Shown one piece after another: positions 7,925 to 15,391 of a stretch of 50,595 nt of DNA. The DNA is taken from the NCBI GenBank assembly GCA_022773945.1, contig JALFNS010000001.1, forward strand, positions 1 to 50,595, in the 5' to 3' direction. Every line of letters begins with the position of its first letter. Positions within the stretch are counted from its first letter, which is position 1. Source of the DNA: Clostridiales bacterium. GTDB lineage: Bacteria; Bacillota; Clostridia; Peptostreptococcales; Anaerovoracaceae. The notes under the pieces are model-generated. The model was not told where the DNA came from. It ran no database searches and worked only from the letters and a program-made list of their open reading frames with translations. Made by a program: the position numbers and the translations under genes.

Positions 7925-7969
7925 GCACGCTAAGTCCTCGCGTCAGACAACCATAGATACTCATTCGAC

Positions 7970-8036
7970 GAAAACAGAATCCCGGACCGAACTCGAGACA
8001 TCGTCTCTCGAGCAGGTCCGGGATTTAGCTGTTTTC
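7970..8036 (+). terminator. Long hairpin terminator after kal
   Basis: An extended inverted repeat: GAAAACAG and CTGTTTTC at the outside, AATCCCGGACC and GGTCCGGGATT in the middle, and CTCGAGA and TCTCGAG near the tip. The stem ends in TGTTTTCTTG, so it can terminate kal transcripts. The rest of the gap to the next gene (about 180 bases) shows no other clear feature besides the leader of the pseudouridine synthase gene. Confidence 0.75.
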
Positions 8037-8218
8037 TTGTCAGGAAATCCCGAGAATATAGAGGCCGTGCATAACCATACTATACAAAATTTATGCATGA
8101 TTATTGTTTTCGTCCCGGCGGCACGGAACCGGCAGCCTTCCCGGTTTTTAATATTCCAAGTTTTCTAGTATTATGATAGAATTATGACTATCAAAAATCA
8201 GGAGGACACAAGCTCATC

Positions 8219-8923
8219 ATGAGACTCAACAAATACATCGCCTCCGCCGGAATCTGCTCCAGGCGAAAGGCGGACGAACTTATAGCCAATGGTAACGTTA
8301 GAATCAACGGGGCCCTCATGAGGACCCCCGGTTATATAGTCGAGGAGGGCGACAAAGTCTCTGTCAACGGCAAGGTCATCGAAGGCGAGACCCGAAAGGT
8401 CTACATAGCCCTCAACAAGCCGACAGGATATATAACCTCAATGAAGGACGAGCACGACAGGCTCACCGTAGCCGATCTCATAACGGACATCCCGGAGAGA
8501 ATCTTCCCTGTGGGCAGACTCGACTACAACACTTCGGGACTTCTCCTTCTCACCAACGACGGAGACCTGGCCCAGAAGCTGGCGCACCCCGGCCACGAGG
8601 TAACCAAGACTTATTTGGCCACAGTTGAGGGGGTCATATCGGACGCTCGTCTCAACCGGCTGAGAAAGGGCGTGGATATCGGAGGCTTCGTGACCTCCCC
8701 CGCCAGAGTCCGCGTAGCTAAACAGATGCCGCGCTCCACCGTCGTCGAGATAACCATCCATGAGGGCAAAAACCGCCAGGTGCGAAAGATGTTCGCAGCA
8801 GTAGGCAACAATGTCCAGAAACTGGAGCGAGTGTCTATCGGCGATATACGCCTGGGCCGGCTTCTGCAGGGTCACTACAGGAAGCTGACCCGTCAGGAGA
8901 TTGATTATCTCAAAAGCCTTTAA
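8219..8923 (+). CDS. rluB: RluB/RsuA-family rRNA pseudouridine synthase
   Basis: A 234-aa enzyme that isomerises uridine in ribosomal RNA. It begins with an S4 RNA-binding domain (MRLNKYIASAGICSRRKADELI) and continues with the synthase domain; the catalytic aspartate lies in GRLDYNTSGLLLLTNDG, and the family motif GKNRQVRKMF is present near residue 185. Length and order of domains are standard. The ATG follows an AGGAGG-type site closely. The gene is convergent with, and only two bases from, the DUF4097 gene. RsuA, RluB and RluE subfamilies are hard to separate by eye; RluB-like is most usual in Firmicutes. Confidence 0.9.
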   Translation: MRLNKYIASAGICSRRKADELIANGNVRINGALMRTPGYIVEEGDKVSVNGKVIEGETRKVYIALNKPTGYITSMKDEHDRLTVADLITDIPERIFPVGRLDYNTSGLLLLTNDGDLAQKLAHPGHEVTKTYLATVEGVISDARLNRLRKGVDIGGFVTSPARVRVAKQMPRSTVVEITIHEGKNRQVRKMFAAVGNNVQKLERVSIGDIRLGRLLQGHYRKLTRQEIDYLKSL

Positions 8924-8925
8924 TA

Positions 8926-9738
8926 CTAATCGTCATGATTATCATGATCATCGTGGTGGTCTTCCCGGGATGTTCCCGTGAAGGCCATTTCTATATCTCC
9001 GCTGCCGGTCGAAATCGTCAAACGGCGATTACCTGTCCCGGCTGACCATCTGCCGCCGCATTCGGCGCAGTCCGTCCCGTCTATTTCAATATCCCCCGTT
9101 TCGCTTTCAGCGAGAATCGCAAAGAGGCTTCTGTCCTCAGAAGAATAGAACTCCACATCGCCTGTTTCGCTCACTATCTCCAGACTAGCCACCGCACAGT
9201 CATTCATCTCTATGTCACCGTTGCCCTGTTCAATCTTCACCGCCGCATCCGGAAGGCCTGTGCACTCCACATCACCGGTTCCCGCCGTTACGCTTATCTT
9301 CTCAATTTCATCGCCGCAGACAACCACAAGAGCAGGCTCCGAGTCCCCGAAGTTCAGAGATATCCCGTTAAAATTATCGGGAAAACTGATATTGAGAACT
9401 CCATCTCCGCCGCTACATGCAGGCACCGCCGAATCCTCCGGATACATCATATGCACCATGCCCGCAGTTGCATTCTCAACCCCGCGCAAAGCCCCCGCAT
9501 AGTCTTCATGCACAACAATCACATCCGCATCGCATGTCTCTATATTGAGCTCCTTAATCTCTCCCCATTCCTCATTCTTAACCTCCATATCCCCCATGTT
9601 GCTCTGTATCCATGAGTGGTCCTCGGCCACATTCGCTACGCCGTCAAGAGCGCCCCCTGCCAGACCGGCTATGAACAGTACCGCACCGACTGCGAAGACA
9701 ACAGCGCACACTATAAGAAACTTCGATCTCTTTTTCAT
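8926..9738 (-). CDS. DUF4097-type membrane-anchored beta-repeat protein
   Basis: A 270-aa protein with one N-terminal membrane segment (residues about 7-31, IVCAVVFAVGAVLFIAGLAGG) followed by an extracellular region built from repeating beta strands, with recurrent GDVE/GDIE turns (TGTGDVECTG, GNGDIEMND, ETGDIEIDG, GSGDIEMAF). This is the DUF4097 beta-helix-like pattern. The last 15 residues are almost only His and Asp, a possible metal-binding tail. It is the last gene of a PadR-DUF1700-DUF4097 operon, a common envelope-stress arrangement in Firmicutes. No enzymatic function is suggested. Confidence 0.8.
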   Translation of the reverse strand: MKKRSKFLIVCAVVFAVGAVLFIAGLAGGALDGVANVAEDHSWIQSNMGDMEVKNEEWGEIKELNIETCDADVIVVHEDYAGALRGVENATAGMVHMMYPEDSAVPACSGGDGVLNISFPDNFNGISLNFGDSEPALVVVCGDEIEKISVTAGTGDVECTGLPDAAVKIEQGNGDIEMNDCAVASLEIVSETGDVEFYSSEDRSLFAILAESETGDIEIDGTDCAECGGRWSAGTGNRRLTISTGSGDIEMAFTGTSREDHHDDHDNHDD

Positions 9739-10374
9739 CTATTTCACCACCTTATTCTTCCTCTTATTCCCTAATCCGGCGAAAAACCTGCCTGTAGCCT
9801 TTGCGAGAAAACGGGTGCCTGCGATGACGCCGTAACCTGCAGCCGCCGTGAAGGCCAGTCCCCCGAGTGCCGCTCCCAGGAACATGGCTCCCGCCGCCGC
9901 GGAGCTTCCCATGGATACAACTGCCAGAGCCAGCGCCAGAAGTCCCGTCAGACCTACGCCCACAAGAGCCGCATACGCACAGATTACCAGGCTTATAACA
10001 ACCGCCAGCAGACAGACAACAACGGCAATCGTCGCAGCCGCAACGGGCAGGGAAACAGGTGCCGAACACACCCCAAGAATAATCCACCACAGGGCGGACA
10101 GCCTGTTCTTCGGGCCGCTGCCGCCGGAAGTCTCCTCATCGTCTTCGAGAATACGCGCCGCATACTCTCCCCTGATTCGAGCCGCTATTGCTGCCGGTCT
10201 GCCGGCCTCCTCTATCAGCTCCTTCTCGCGAGCCTCCCTTTCTTCGTCGGTTTCACATTCATCGAGAGCTTCATCGAAATACTCCTCATAGAACTCCACC
10301 GCCGCATCCACTTCATCGGCAGGAAGTTTGGACAGATTCTTTCGCAGCTCTTCCAGAAATTCTCTCCTATTCAT
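9739..10374 (-). CDS. DUF1700 family membrane protein
   Basis: A 211-aa protein with a cytoplasmic acidic helical N-terminus (MNRREFLEELRKNLSKLPADEVDAAVEFYEEYF pattern typical of DUF1700) and four or so Ala/Gly-rich membrane helices from residue about 90 on. An upstream in-frame ATG exists at 10389, but GGAGG lies between the two ATGs, so the start at 10374 is preferred. Its start overlaps the end of padR and its stop abuts the DUF4097 gene. DUF1700 proteins are usually co-transcribed with PadR regulators; the molecular role is unknown. Confidence 0.82.
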   Translation of the reverse strand: MNRREFLEELRKNLSKLPADEVDAAVEFYEEYFDEALDECETDEEREAREKELIEEAGRPAAIAARIRGEYAARILEDDEETSGGSGPKNRLSALWWIILGVCSAPVSLPVAAATIAVVVCLLAVVISLVICAYAALVGVGLTGLLALALAVVSMGSSAAAGAMFLGAALGGLAFTAAAGYGVIAGTRFLAKATGRFFAGLGNKRKNKVVK

Positions 10375-10693
10375 CCTTACCTCCTTCATCTTCCGTAAGT
10401 AACATCTCTATTCCCGCCATGTACTCGGCCCACATGGTTCTGTACTCCTGCAGCTGCTGCCGGCCCGTGTCAGTTATGGAATAATACCGTCTGTTGCGCC
10501 CCTTGTAGGGTTCGTCGTATGTAACGCAAAAGCCTTCCTTCTGAAGTCTGTGCAGGACGGGGTACAAGGTCGACTCGGAGAGAGAAATTGCTTTTTTCAT
10601 TTCCCGGGTGATCTCGTATCCGTAAGTGTCACCTCTGTCGAGTATGGCCAGAGCGCAGGCGTCCAGAATTCCGGACTCGATTTTGAATGCCAT
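10367..10693 (-). CDS. PadR family transcriptional regulator
   Basis: A 108-aa winged-helix repressor. The PadR signature is clear: LDACALAILDRGDTYGYEIT followed by the recognition part SESTLYPVLHRLQKEGFV and the wing YKGRNRRYYSITDTGR. The frame is open for 19 codons further up, but AAAGGAGGT directly precedes the ATG at 10693, so that start is used. It heads an operon with DUF1700 and DUF4097 genes and probably represses its own promoter at 10719-10747, which contains a TATACGCTGTATA dyad. Confidence 0.88.
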   Translation of the reverse strand: MAFKIESGILDACALAILDRGDTYGYEITREMKKAISLSESTLYPVLHRLQKEGFCVTYDEPYKGRNRRYYSITDTGRQQLQEYRTMWAEYMAGIEMLLTEDEGGKDE

Positions 10694-10718
10694 AAAATAC
10701 CTCCTTTCGTCGTATAAT

Positions 10719-10747
10719 ACTATACGCTGTATAATATTATTTGTCAA
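10719..10747 (-). promoter_or_regulatory. Promoter and probable operator of the padR operon
   Basis: On the minus strand TTGACA (10747-10742), 17 bases, TATAGT (10724-10719): an almost ideal housekeeping promoter. An AT-rich dyad (TATAC-GCT-GTATA, 10721-10733) overlaps the -10 box and is the natural place for PadR autorepression. Confidence 0.75.
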
Positions 10748-10795
10748 CAAGGAGATTTATTTTTTTGTTTGCGTTAAAAAAATAACGATTTTCTA

Positions 10796-10824
10796 TTTAC
10801 ATTGGAGGCTTTTGCATTTACAAT
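10796..10824 (+). promoter_or_regulatory. Promoter of the CoA-transferase gene
   Basis: TTTACA (10796-10801), a 17-base spacer, and TACAAT (10819-10824) form a good housekeeping promoter 42 bases before the CoA-transferase start codon. A sigma-54 reading of the nearby TTGGAGGCTTTTGC fails because the GG-GC spacing is eight, not ten. Confidence 0.65.
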
Positions 10825-10866
10825 GGGTATGATTTGTTTTAAGAGTAATTCTGGAGGAAATTTAAC

Positions 10867-12225
10867 ATGTACAAAACTTCAATGTTACAGCAGGAATACA
10901 AGAAAAAGCTCATTACAGCCGATGAAGCGGCTGCCATGATTCCCAACGACAGTCGTATACATTTCGGTCTGGGACTGGGAACCGTCAAGGACATTGACAA
11001 AGCTTTGGCAAAGAGAGCCTCGGAACTGAGGAATATTGAGATTGTCAGCACGGTTGGTGTGAGAAGCACACCTTTTGAAACTTATCTGGCTACGGACAGC
11101 AACGATCAGGTGCGTTTCGCCTCTGCTCACTTCAATTCCTTCGACAGAGGCATGAGCAAAAACGGCAGATGCTGGTACATTCCTATGATGTTCAACGAGC
11201 TGCCGGTATACTGGCAGCACAACAACAGCGGAGTTGATATCGCCTGCTTCCAGGTTGCTCCTATGGACAAGCACGGTAACTTCAACATAGGGCCTCAGGT
11301 TGCGGATATCTGGGGAGTTATCAAGAGTGCCAAGAAGATTATAGTGGAAGTAAACGAGAATATGCCTATCGCTCACGGTCATCAGACCCAGCTGAATCTC
11401 TACGGAGTTGACTATGTTGTTGAAGGCAGCAACTCACCTATGGACGAGCTCCATACTAAGCCGCCTACAGAGACTGACAAGAAGATAGCCGAGTACGTAG
11501 TGTCACAGATTAAATCACACAGCACTCTCCAGCTTGGAATCGGCGCACTTCCGGGCTGCATCGGAAGCATGCTGGCAGAATCCGATGTTAGAAACATCAA
11601 TGCTCATACGGAGATGTTTGTTGACGCTTACGTGGACCTCTTCGAGGCAGGCAAGCTCACAGGCAACAAGCCGGTTGACAAAGGCAAGGCGGTGTACACC
11701 TTCGCCGGCGGAACCAAGAGGCTTTATGATTTCATAGACGATAACCCTATTTGCTGCAGCGCTCCTGTAGATTATGTCAACAGCATCGCAACAGTAGCTC
11801 AGATTGATAATTTTGTATCAATCAATAGCTGCATTCAGGTTGACCTCTACGGTCAGGTCTGCTCGGAGACAGCAGGCGCTCAGCAGATAAGCGGCACGGG
11901 AGGACAGCTCGACTTCGTCCTCGGAGCCTATGCTTCCAAAGGAGGAAACAGCTTCCTCTGCACTCCGTCCACTAGAAGGAGAAAGGACGGCAGTCTGGAA
12001 TCCCTTATCAAGCCTATGCTTACCGAGGGCAGCATCGTAACCACACCGAGAACGGCCACCAACTTCGTCGTTACGGAGTACGGTATCGCCAACCTGAAGG
12101 GCAAGAACACCTGGGAGAGAGCCGAACTTCTCATCAACATTGCCCACCCGGATTTCAGAGACCAGCTTGTCAGAGATGCCGAGAAGATGGGAATCTGGAA
12201 GAACACATCGAAAATTACATATTAA
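10867..12225 (+). CDS. Butyryl-CoA:acetate / 4-hydroxybutyrate-type CoA-transferase
   Basis: A 452-aa member of the acetyl-CoA hydrolase/transferase family, which moves CoA between short acids through a glutamyl-CoA intermediate. Visible family features are the N-terminal helix-turn region LITADEAAAMIPNDSRIHFG, the loop LQLGIGALPG, the likely catalytic glutamate in NAHTEMFVD, and the C-terminal GSIVTTPRTATNFVVTEYGIANLKGK. It is monocistronic, with a good ribosome site (GGAGG), promoter and terminator. Because lysine fermentation ends in butyryl-CoA and acetate, a butyryl-CoA:acetate transferase role is plausible; the exact acid pair cannot be read from sequence. Confidence 0.85.
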   Translation: MYKTSMLQQEYKKKLITADEAAAMIPNDSRIHFGLGLGTVKDIDKALAKRASELRNIEIVSTVGVRSTPFETYLATDSNDQVRFASAHFNSFDRGMSKNGRCWYIPMMFNELPVYWQHNNSGVDIACFQVAPMDKHGNFNIGPQVADIWGVIKSAKKIIVEVNENMPIAHGHQTQLNLYGVDYVVEGSNSPMDELHTKPPTETDKKIAEYVVSQIKSHSTLQLGIGALPGCIGSMLAESDVRNINAHTEMFVDAYVDLFEAGKLTGNKPVDKGKAVYTFAGGTKRLYDFIDDNPICCSAPVDYVNSIATVAQIDNFVSINSCIQVDLYGQVCSETAGAQQISGTGGQLDFVLGAYASKGGNSFLCTPSTRRRKDGSLESLIKPMLTEGSIVTTPRTATNFVVTEYGIANLKGKNTWERAELLINIAHPDFRDQLVRDAEKMGIWKNTSKITY

Positions 12226-12242
12226 TAATACTACCTCATAAA

Positions 12243-12278
12243 GAGACTCGTCGCGTTAGCGGCGGGTCTTCTTTTTTT
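12243..12278 (+). terminator. Intrinsic terminator of the CoA-transferase gene
   Basis: GACTCGTCGC and GCGGCGGGTC form a 10-bp stem with wobble pairs around GTTA, followed by TTCTTTTTTT. It starts 18 bases after the stop codon. Confidence 0.9.
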
Positions 12279-12355
12279 ATCATATTCATATCTTTATCTT
12301 AGCTGAATTTTTATGCATTAATTATATGCCCTTAAATGCTACATTCCAAGTTTTT

Positions 12356-12391
12356 CTGACAAAATGCTGAATATGCGAGTATGATTGTCAG
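12356..12391. repeat. Constant-length inverted-arm element, unit 1
   Basis: CTGACAA (12356-12362) and TTGTCAG (12385-12391) face each other across 22 bases, 36 bases in all. The arms extend to TCTGACAA/TTGTCAGA. The interior is unrelated to that of the other five units. The unit is in the 392-base gap between the convergent CoA-transferase and dusB genes; apart from this unit, unit 2 and the terminator I see nothing else in that gap. Confidence 0.75.
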
Positions 12392-12531
12392 ACACTTTAG
12401 TATGAAAAGCCGGATTTCCGAATAACAGAAGTTCTCAAGGAAATAACCCAGCACTAAATTACCATATATTTGTAATTTGGCATGTATATTCCTCGCATGT
12501 TCATTCATTTAATGGTTGCACCGAATAATTT

Positions 12532-12567
12532 CTGACAAAGCATTCTAATATACAAATTCCTTGTCAG
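12532..12567. repeat. Constant-length inverted-arm element, unit 2
   Basis: CTGACAA (12532-12538) and TTGTCAG (12561-12567), again exactly 36 bases outside to outside with a 22-base interior. The arms extend to ATTTCTGACAA and TTGTCAGAAAT, 11 matching bases. The unit ends 51 bases before the dusB stop codon. Confidence 0.78.
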
Positions 12568-12617
12568 AAATCGTTAGAAGTATAGCTGTTATACGCGCTT
12601 CTATGGCGAAAACGAAG

Positions 12618-13613
12618 CTAACCCTGCGCTGTCCGAAAATCGTCGATAAGCGATTTCATCTCTTCCGTTGTGTCAGCCGTGTTCATTTCGCGGCGCATGG
12701 CGGCTGCACCTTTCATTCCTTTGATGTACCAGCCTACGTGCTTGCGCATTTCTCTGGCCGCCTGTCTGTCACCTTTGTCCTCGGCAACCAGACTTATGTG
12801 GTGGCGAAGTATGTTCAGGCGCTCGTCCGTGTCAGGCGGCGGCGGAAGCTCCTCTCCTCTGAAGAGGCATGCCGCATCCCTGAATATCCAGGGATTTCCG
12901 AGAGCGCCACGAGCTATCATGACTCCGTCGCAGCCTGTCTCCCGGAGCATTCTCATGGCATCTTCGCCGCTCATGACATCTCCGTTTCCTATAACGGGAA
13001 TCTTAAGCTCCGCTTTGACGCGACCTATTACTTCCCAGTCCGCCTTCCCTTCGTAATACTGCTCCCTGCTTCTGCCGTGCACCGTCACTGCAGCCGCGCC
13101 GGCCGCCTGAGCAGCCAGAGCCGCCTCCACTGCGATATCCTCATCACGGGCGAAGCCTTTGCGAATTTTGACGGTTACGGGTTTAGGAGAAACTCCCAGC
13201 TTGCGGGCACCCTCAGCTGCGCCCTTGACCATGGCGCTGATTACGTCGTAGAGCAGGTCCGGATTTTTGAGCAGTGCGGAGCCTTCGCCGTTTTTGACTA
13301 TCTTCGGCACGGGGCAGCCGCTGTTCAGATCCAGAATGCAGTTGCCGTTACCGGCCAGGGTTTCGGCCGCATGCCTCATGATCTCCGGCTCACTTCCGAA
13401 CAGCTGGTAGGCTACCGGGCCTTCATTCTCGCCGATCTCCAAGAGTCTGCCCGTGTTTTTATCGCCGTACCAGAGGCCTTTGCCGCTGACCATTTCCGTA
13501 TACGTTAAAGAAGCCCCGGCTTGTGAGCAGAGACTTCTCATTGTTTTATCAGTTATTCCTGCCAGGGGTGCCAGCAGGAAAGGTATGTCGAATCGTAAAT
13601 TGCCTATTTGCAT
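12618..13613 (-). CDS. dusB: tRNA-dihydrouridine synthase
   Basis: A 331-aa FMN-dependent TIM-barrel enzyme reducing uridine to dihydrouridine in tRNA. Typical features are the N-terminal FLLAPLAGITDKTMRSLC, the DLNSGCPVPKIVKNGEGSALL stretch containing the catalytic cysteine of the family, TVHGRSREQYYEGKADW and the FMN-phosphate region VIGNGDVMSGEDA with GVMIARGALGNPWIF. Length and order fit DusB of Firmicutes. Its start overlaps the last bases of coaX by ten, so the two are translationally linked. Confidence 0.93.
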   Translation of the reverse strand: MQIGNLRFDIPFLLAPLAGITDKTMRSLCSQAGASLTYTEMVSGKGLWYGDKNTGRLLEIGENEGPVAYQLFGSEPEIMRHAAETLAGNGNCILDLNSGCPVPKIVKNGEGSALLKNPDLLYDVISAMVKGAAEGARKLGVSPKPVTVKIRKGFARDEDIAVEAALAAQAAGAAAVTVHGRSREQYYEGKADWEVIGRVKAELKIPVIGNGDVMSGEDAMRMLRETGCDGVMIARGALGNPWIFRDAACLFRGEELPPPPDTDERLNILRHHISLVAEDKGDRQAAREMRKHVGWYIKGMKGAAAMRREMNTADTTEEMKSLIDDFRTAQG

Positions 13614-14413
13614 TTCTTGTTCTTTCTGTATATTATCTCCAGTCCTTCCAGTGTCAGAAGCTTGTCCACGTAGTCTATGCAGTCCACGCCGCCTTCGATG
13701 AGATTGGCCAGACCGCCTGTGGCGATAACCTTGACATCTTCGGCCTTTGCGTCAATCCCTTCGGCGATGCTGTACTCCACCAGCTCTTTCTTCATCTTGC
13801 CGGTTATATATTCCACGACGCCCATGTGGCCGTAGACGAGTCCCGACTGCATGCTGCTGTTGGTGTTTCTGCATATCACCTGACCCGGTTCCTCCAGCTC
13901 AACCTTAGGCAGGATTGCCGTCTTCTCAAAAAGAGCGTCGGATGAAATCTTGAGTCCCGGAGCGATGGTTCCGCCGATATACTCACCCTTGGCCGTCACG
14001 GCGCAGAAGGTTGTGGCGGTTCCGAAGTCGATTATTATGAGGGGGCCGCCGTACTTGGCTCTGGCCGCCACCGCGTTAACTATTCTGTCCGCACCGACCT
14101 GCTTGGGATTGTCGTACTTGACTATGAGGCCTGTCTTGATTCCCGGCCCTATAACAAGTGCCTTCCTGTTGAAATACTTCTGTGAAAGATGCTGAAGCGT
14201 ATAGAGTATGGATGGCACAACCGTGGATATGATGACGTCCTTCACTTCCGCCGGATCGAGCTTCTCGTATCTGAACAGGTTGTGAATTATCATTCCGTAT
14301 TCGTCCGCGCTCTTACCGTTGTCCGTCGCCAGTCGCCAGTTGGTTATCATCTCTCCGTCGCGGAACACCCCCAGTACTATGTTGGTGTTCCCCACATCAA
14401 AAGCAAGTAGCAT
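13604..14413 (-). CDS. coaX: Type III pantothenate kinase
   Basis: A 269-aa ASKHA-fold kinase that phosphorylates pantothenate, the first step of coenzyme A synthesis. The phosphate-1 motif MLLAFDVGNTNIVLGVF is at the N-terminus, followed by VGADRIVNAVAA, the IIDFGTATTF motif and GGTIAPGLKISSDALF. The frame is open for 22 more codons upstream, but AAAGGAG directly precedes the ATG at 14413 and the protein begins with the conserved motif there. It is transcribed with dusB, downstream of the decarboxylase genes. Confidence 0.95.
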   Translation of the reverse strand: MLLAFDVGNTNIVLGVFRDGEMITNWRLATDNGKSADEYGMIIHNLFRYEKLDPAEVKDVIISTVVPSILYTLQHLSQKYFNRKALVIGPGIKTGLIVKYDNPKQVGADRIVNAVAARAKYGGPLIIIDFGTATTFCAVTAKGEYIGGTIAPGLKISSDALFEKTAILPKVELEEPGQVICRNTNSSMQSGLVYGHMGVVEYITGKMKKELVEYSIAEGIDAKAEDVKVIATGGLANLIEGGVDCIDYVDKLLTLEGLEIIYRKNKKCK

Positions 14414-14469
14414 ATTTTTCTCCTTTGCTTTACCGCTGCCCGAGGCAGTCGCCCTACAATATCGAAACA

Positions 14470-14497
14470 GCAGAGGCATGATAATTCACGCCTCTGC
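14470..14497 (-). terminator. Hairpin after the biotin carrier gene
   Basis: GCAGAGGC and GCCTCTGC form a perfect 8-bp stem with a 12-base loop. On the minus strand it is followed by TGTTTCG, only a weak U run, so it may act as a partial terminator between the decarboxylase genes and coaX. Confidence 0.5.
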
Positions 14498-14524
14498 CTC
14501 TATCTGATTATCCAAAATACTTGT

Positions 14525-14917
14525 TTACTTTAATGTTACAAGAACATCTCCCGAATTAACTGAAGCGCCCTTGCCTGCAACAATCTTATCTACGGTTCCG
14601 TCTGCAGGTGCTGTGATATCGTTCTCCATCTTCATGGCTTCGAGTACGAGAACAACGTCTCCGGCCTTGACAGCCTGCCCCTCTGAAACCTTAATGTCGA
14701 GAACTGTTCCCGGCATTGGTGCTGTTATTGAGCCTGCGCCGCCTGCAGGTGCAGGTGCTGCCGCAGGAGCCGGTGCCGCAGGTGCAGGAGCCGGTGCAGG
14801 CGCTGCCGCCGGTGCCGGTGCAGGAGCCGCAGCTGCTGCAGGAGTAGGTGCTCCGCCTGCTTCTTCAACTTCAACCGCATATACTGTTCCGTTTACAGTG
14901 ATGTTATATTTTTTCAT
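14525..14917 (-). CDS. Biotin carrier (gamma) subunit of a sodium-pump-type decarboxylase
   Basis: A 130-aa protein with an N-terminal strand ([19 protein letters not shown]), a long flexible Ala-Pro linker (residues about 22-60) and a C-terminal biotinyl domain with the acceptor lysine in EAMKMEN. It carries the carboxyl group between the carboxyltransferase and a membrane decarboxylase in enzymes such as methylmalonyl-CoA, glutaconyl-CoA or oxaloacetate decarboxylase. It follows the small membrane delta subunit and the alpha subunit in the same operon. The linker is encoded by a strongly GC-rich, repetitive stretch, which can vary in length between strains. Confidence 0.9.
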   Translation of the reverse strand: MKKYNITVNGTVYAVEVEEAGGAPTPAAAAAPAPAPAAAPAPAPAPAAPAPAAAPAPAGGAGSITAPMPGTVLDIKVSEGQAVKAGDVVLVLEAMKMENDITAPADGTVDKIVAGKGASVNSGDVLVTLK

Positions 14918-14954
14918 TTTATCGTGTTCCTTTCATCAATTATCAACGTGACCG

Positions 14955-15377
14955 TCAGATTCTTCTGGTCTCCATGCGAGCGTTAATTCCTGCTGCAGTC
15001 CAAGGGGTCTCCTCACCCGAAAGTCTTGTTATCTTCTTAACAACCAGATTGTTGGTTCCCGTTCCCTGATATGCCGCTACCGCAGCCGCGATAACTGCAA
15101 TCAGAGCATCATCGGACTGTGGCGCTGCCGCCGGCGTTACCTGTGCTGCTGAGGGCGCCGCGGCGGCTGCAACCGGTGCCTGCGCCTCTGTCTCCTTCTT
15201 CTTACCGGTGCCGTCTATGCACTTACCCATGATAGCTATGAATATCCATATGAGTATGAGCACGAGGAATGTTATACCAAGACCCAGACACATCGTTATG
15301 AGTGAGCCCTCCATCTTCTGTCCGAAGGTCAGGCTGTCAATCGTTTCCGGGTTTGAAAATATGTCCATCAAACTCAT
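14955..15377 (-). CDS. Small membrane (delta/OadG-like) subunit of the decarboxylase
   Basis: A 140-aa protein with one membrane helix (residues about 28-50, ITMCLGLGITFLVLILIWIFIAIMG), a basic segment, an Ala-rich linker and a conserved-looking C-terminus that ends WTAAGINARMETRRI, as in MmdD/OadG family delta subunits that hold the soluble carboxyltransferase and carrier at the membrane. It lies 15 bases after the alpha-subunit gene and 37 before the carrier gene. The residues 75-100 are low complexity. Confidence 0.8.
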   Translation of the reverse strand: MSLMDIFSNPETIDSLTFGQKMEGSLITMCLGLGITFLVLILIWIFIAIMGKCIDGTGKKKETEAQAPVAAAAAPSAAQVTPAAAPQSDDALIAVIAAAVAAYQGTGTNNLVVKKITRLSGEETPWTAAGINARMETRRI

Positions 15378-15391
15378 GGTTTCACCTCCAA

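Noticed and set aside
10796-10824. Sigma-54 promoter for the CoA-transferase gene (TTGGAGGCTTTTGC)
   Set aside because: GG and GC are eight bases apart instead of ten, while a well-spaced housekeeping promoter overlaps the site.
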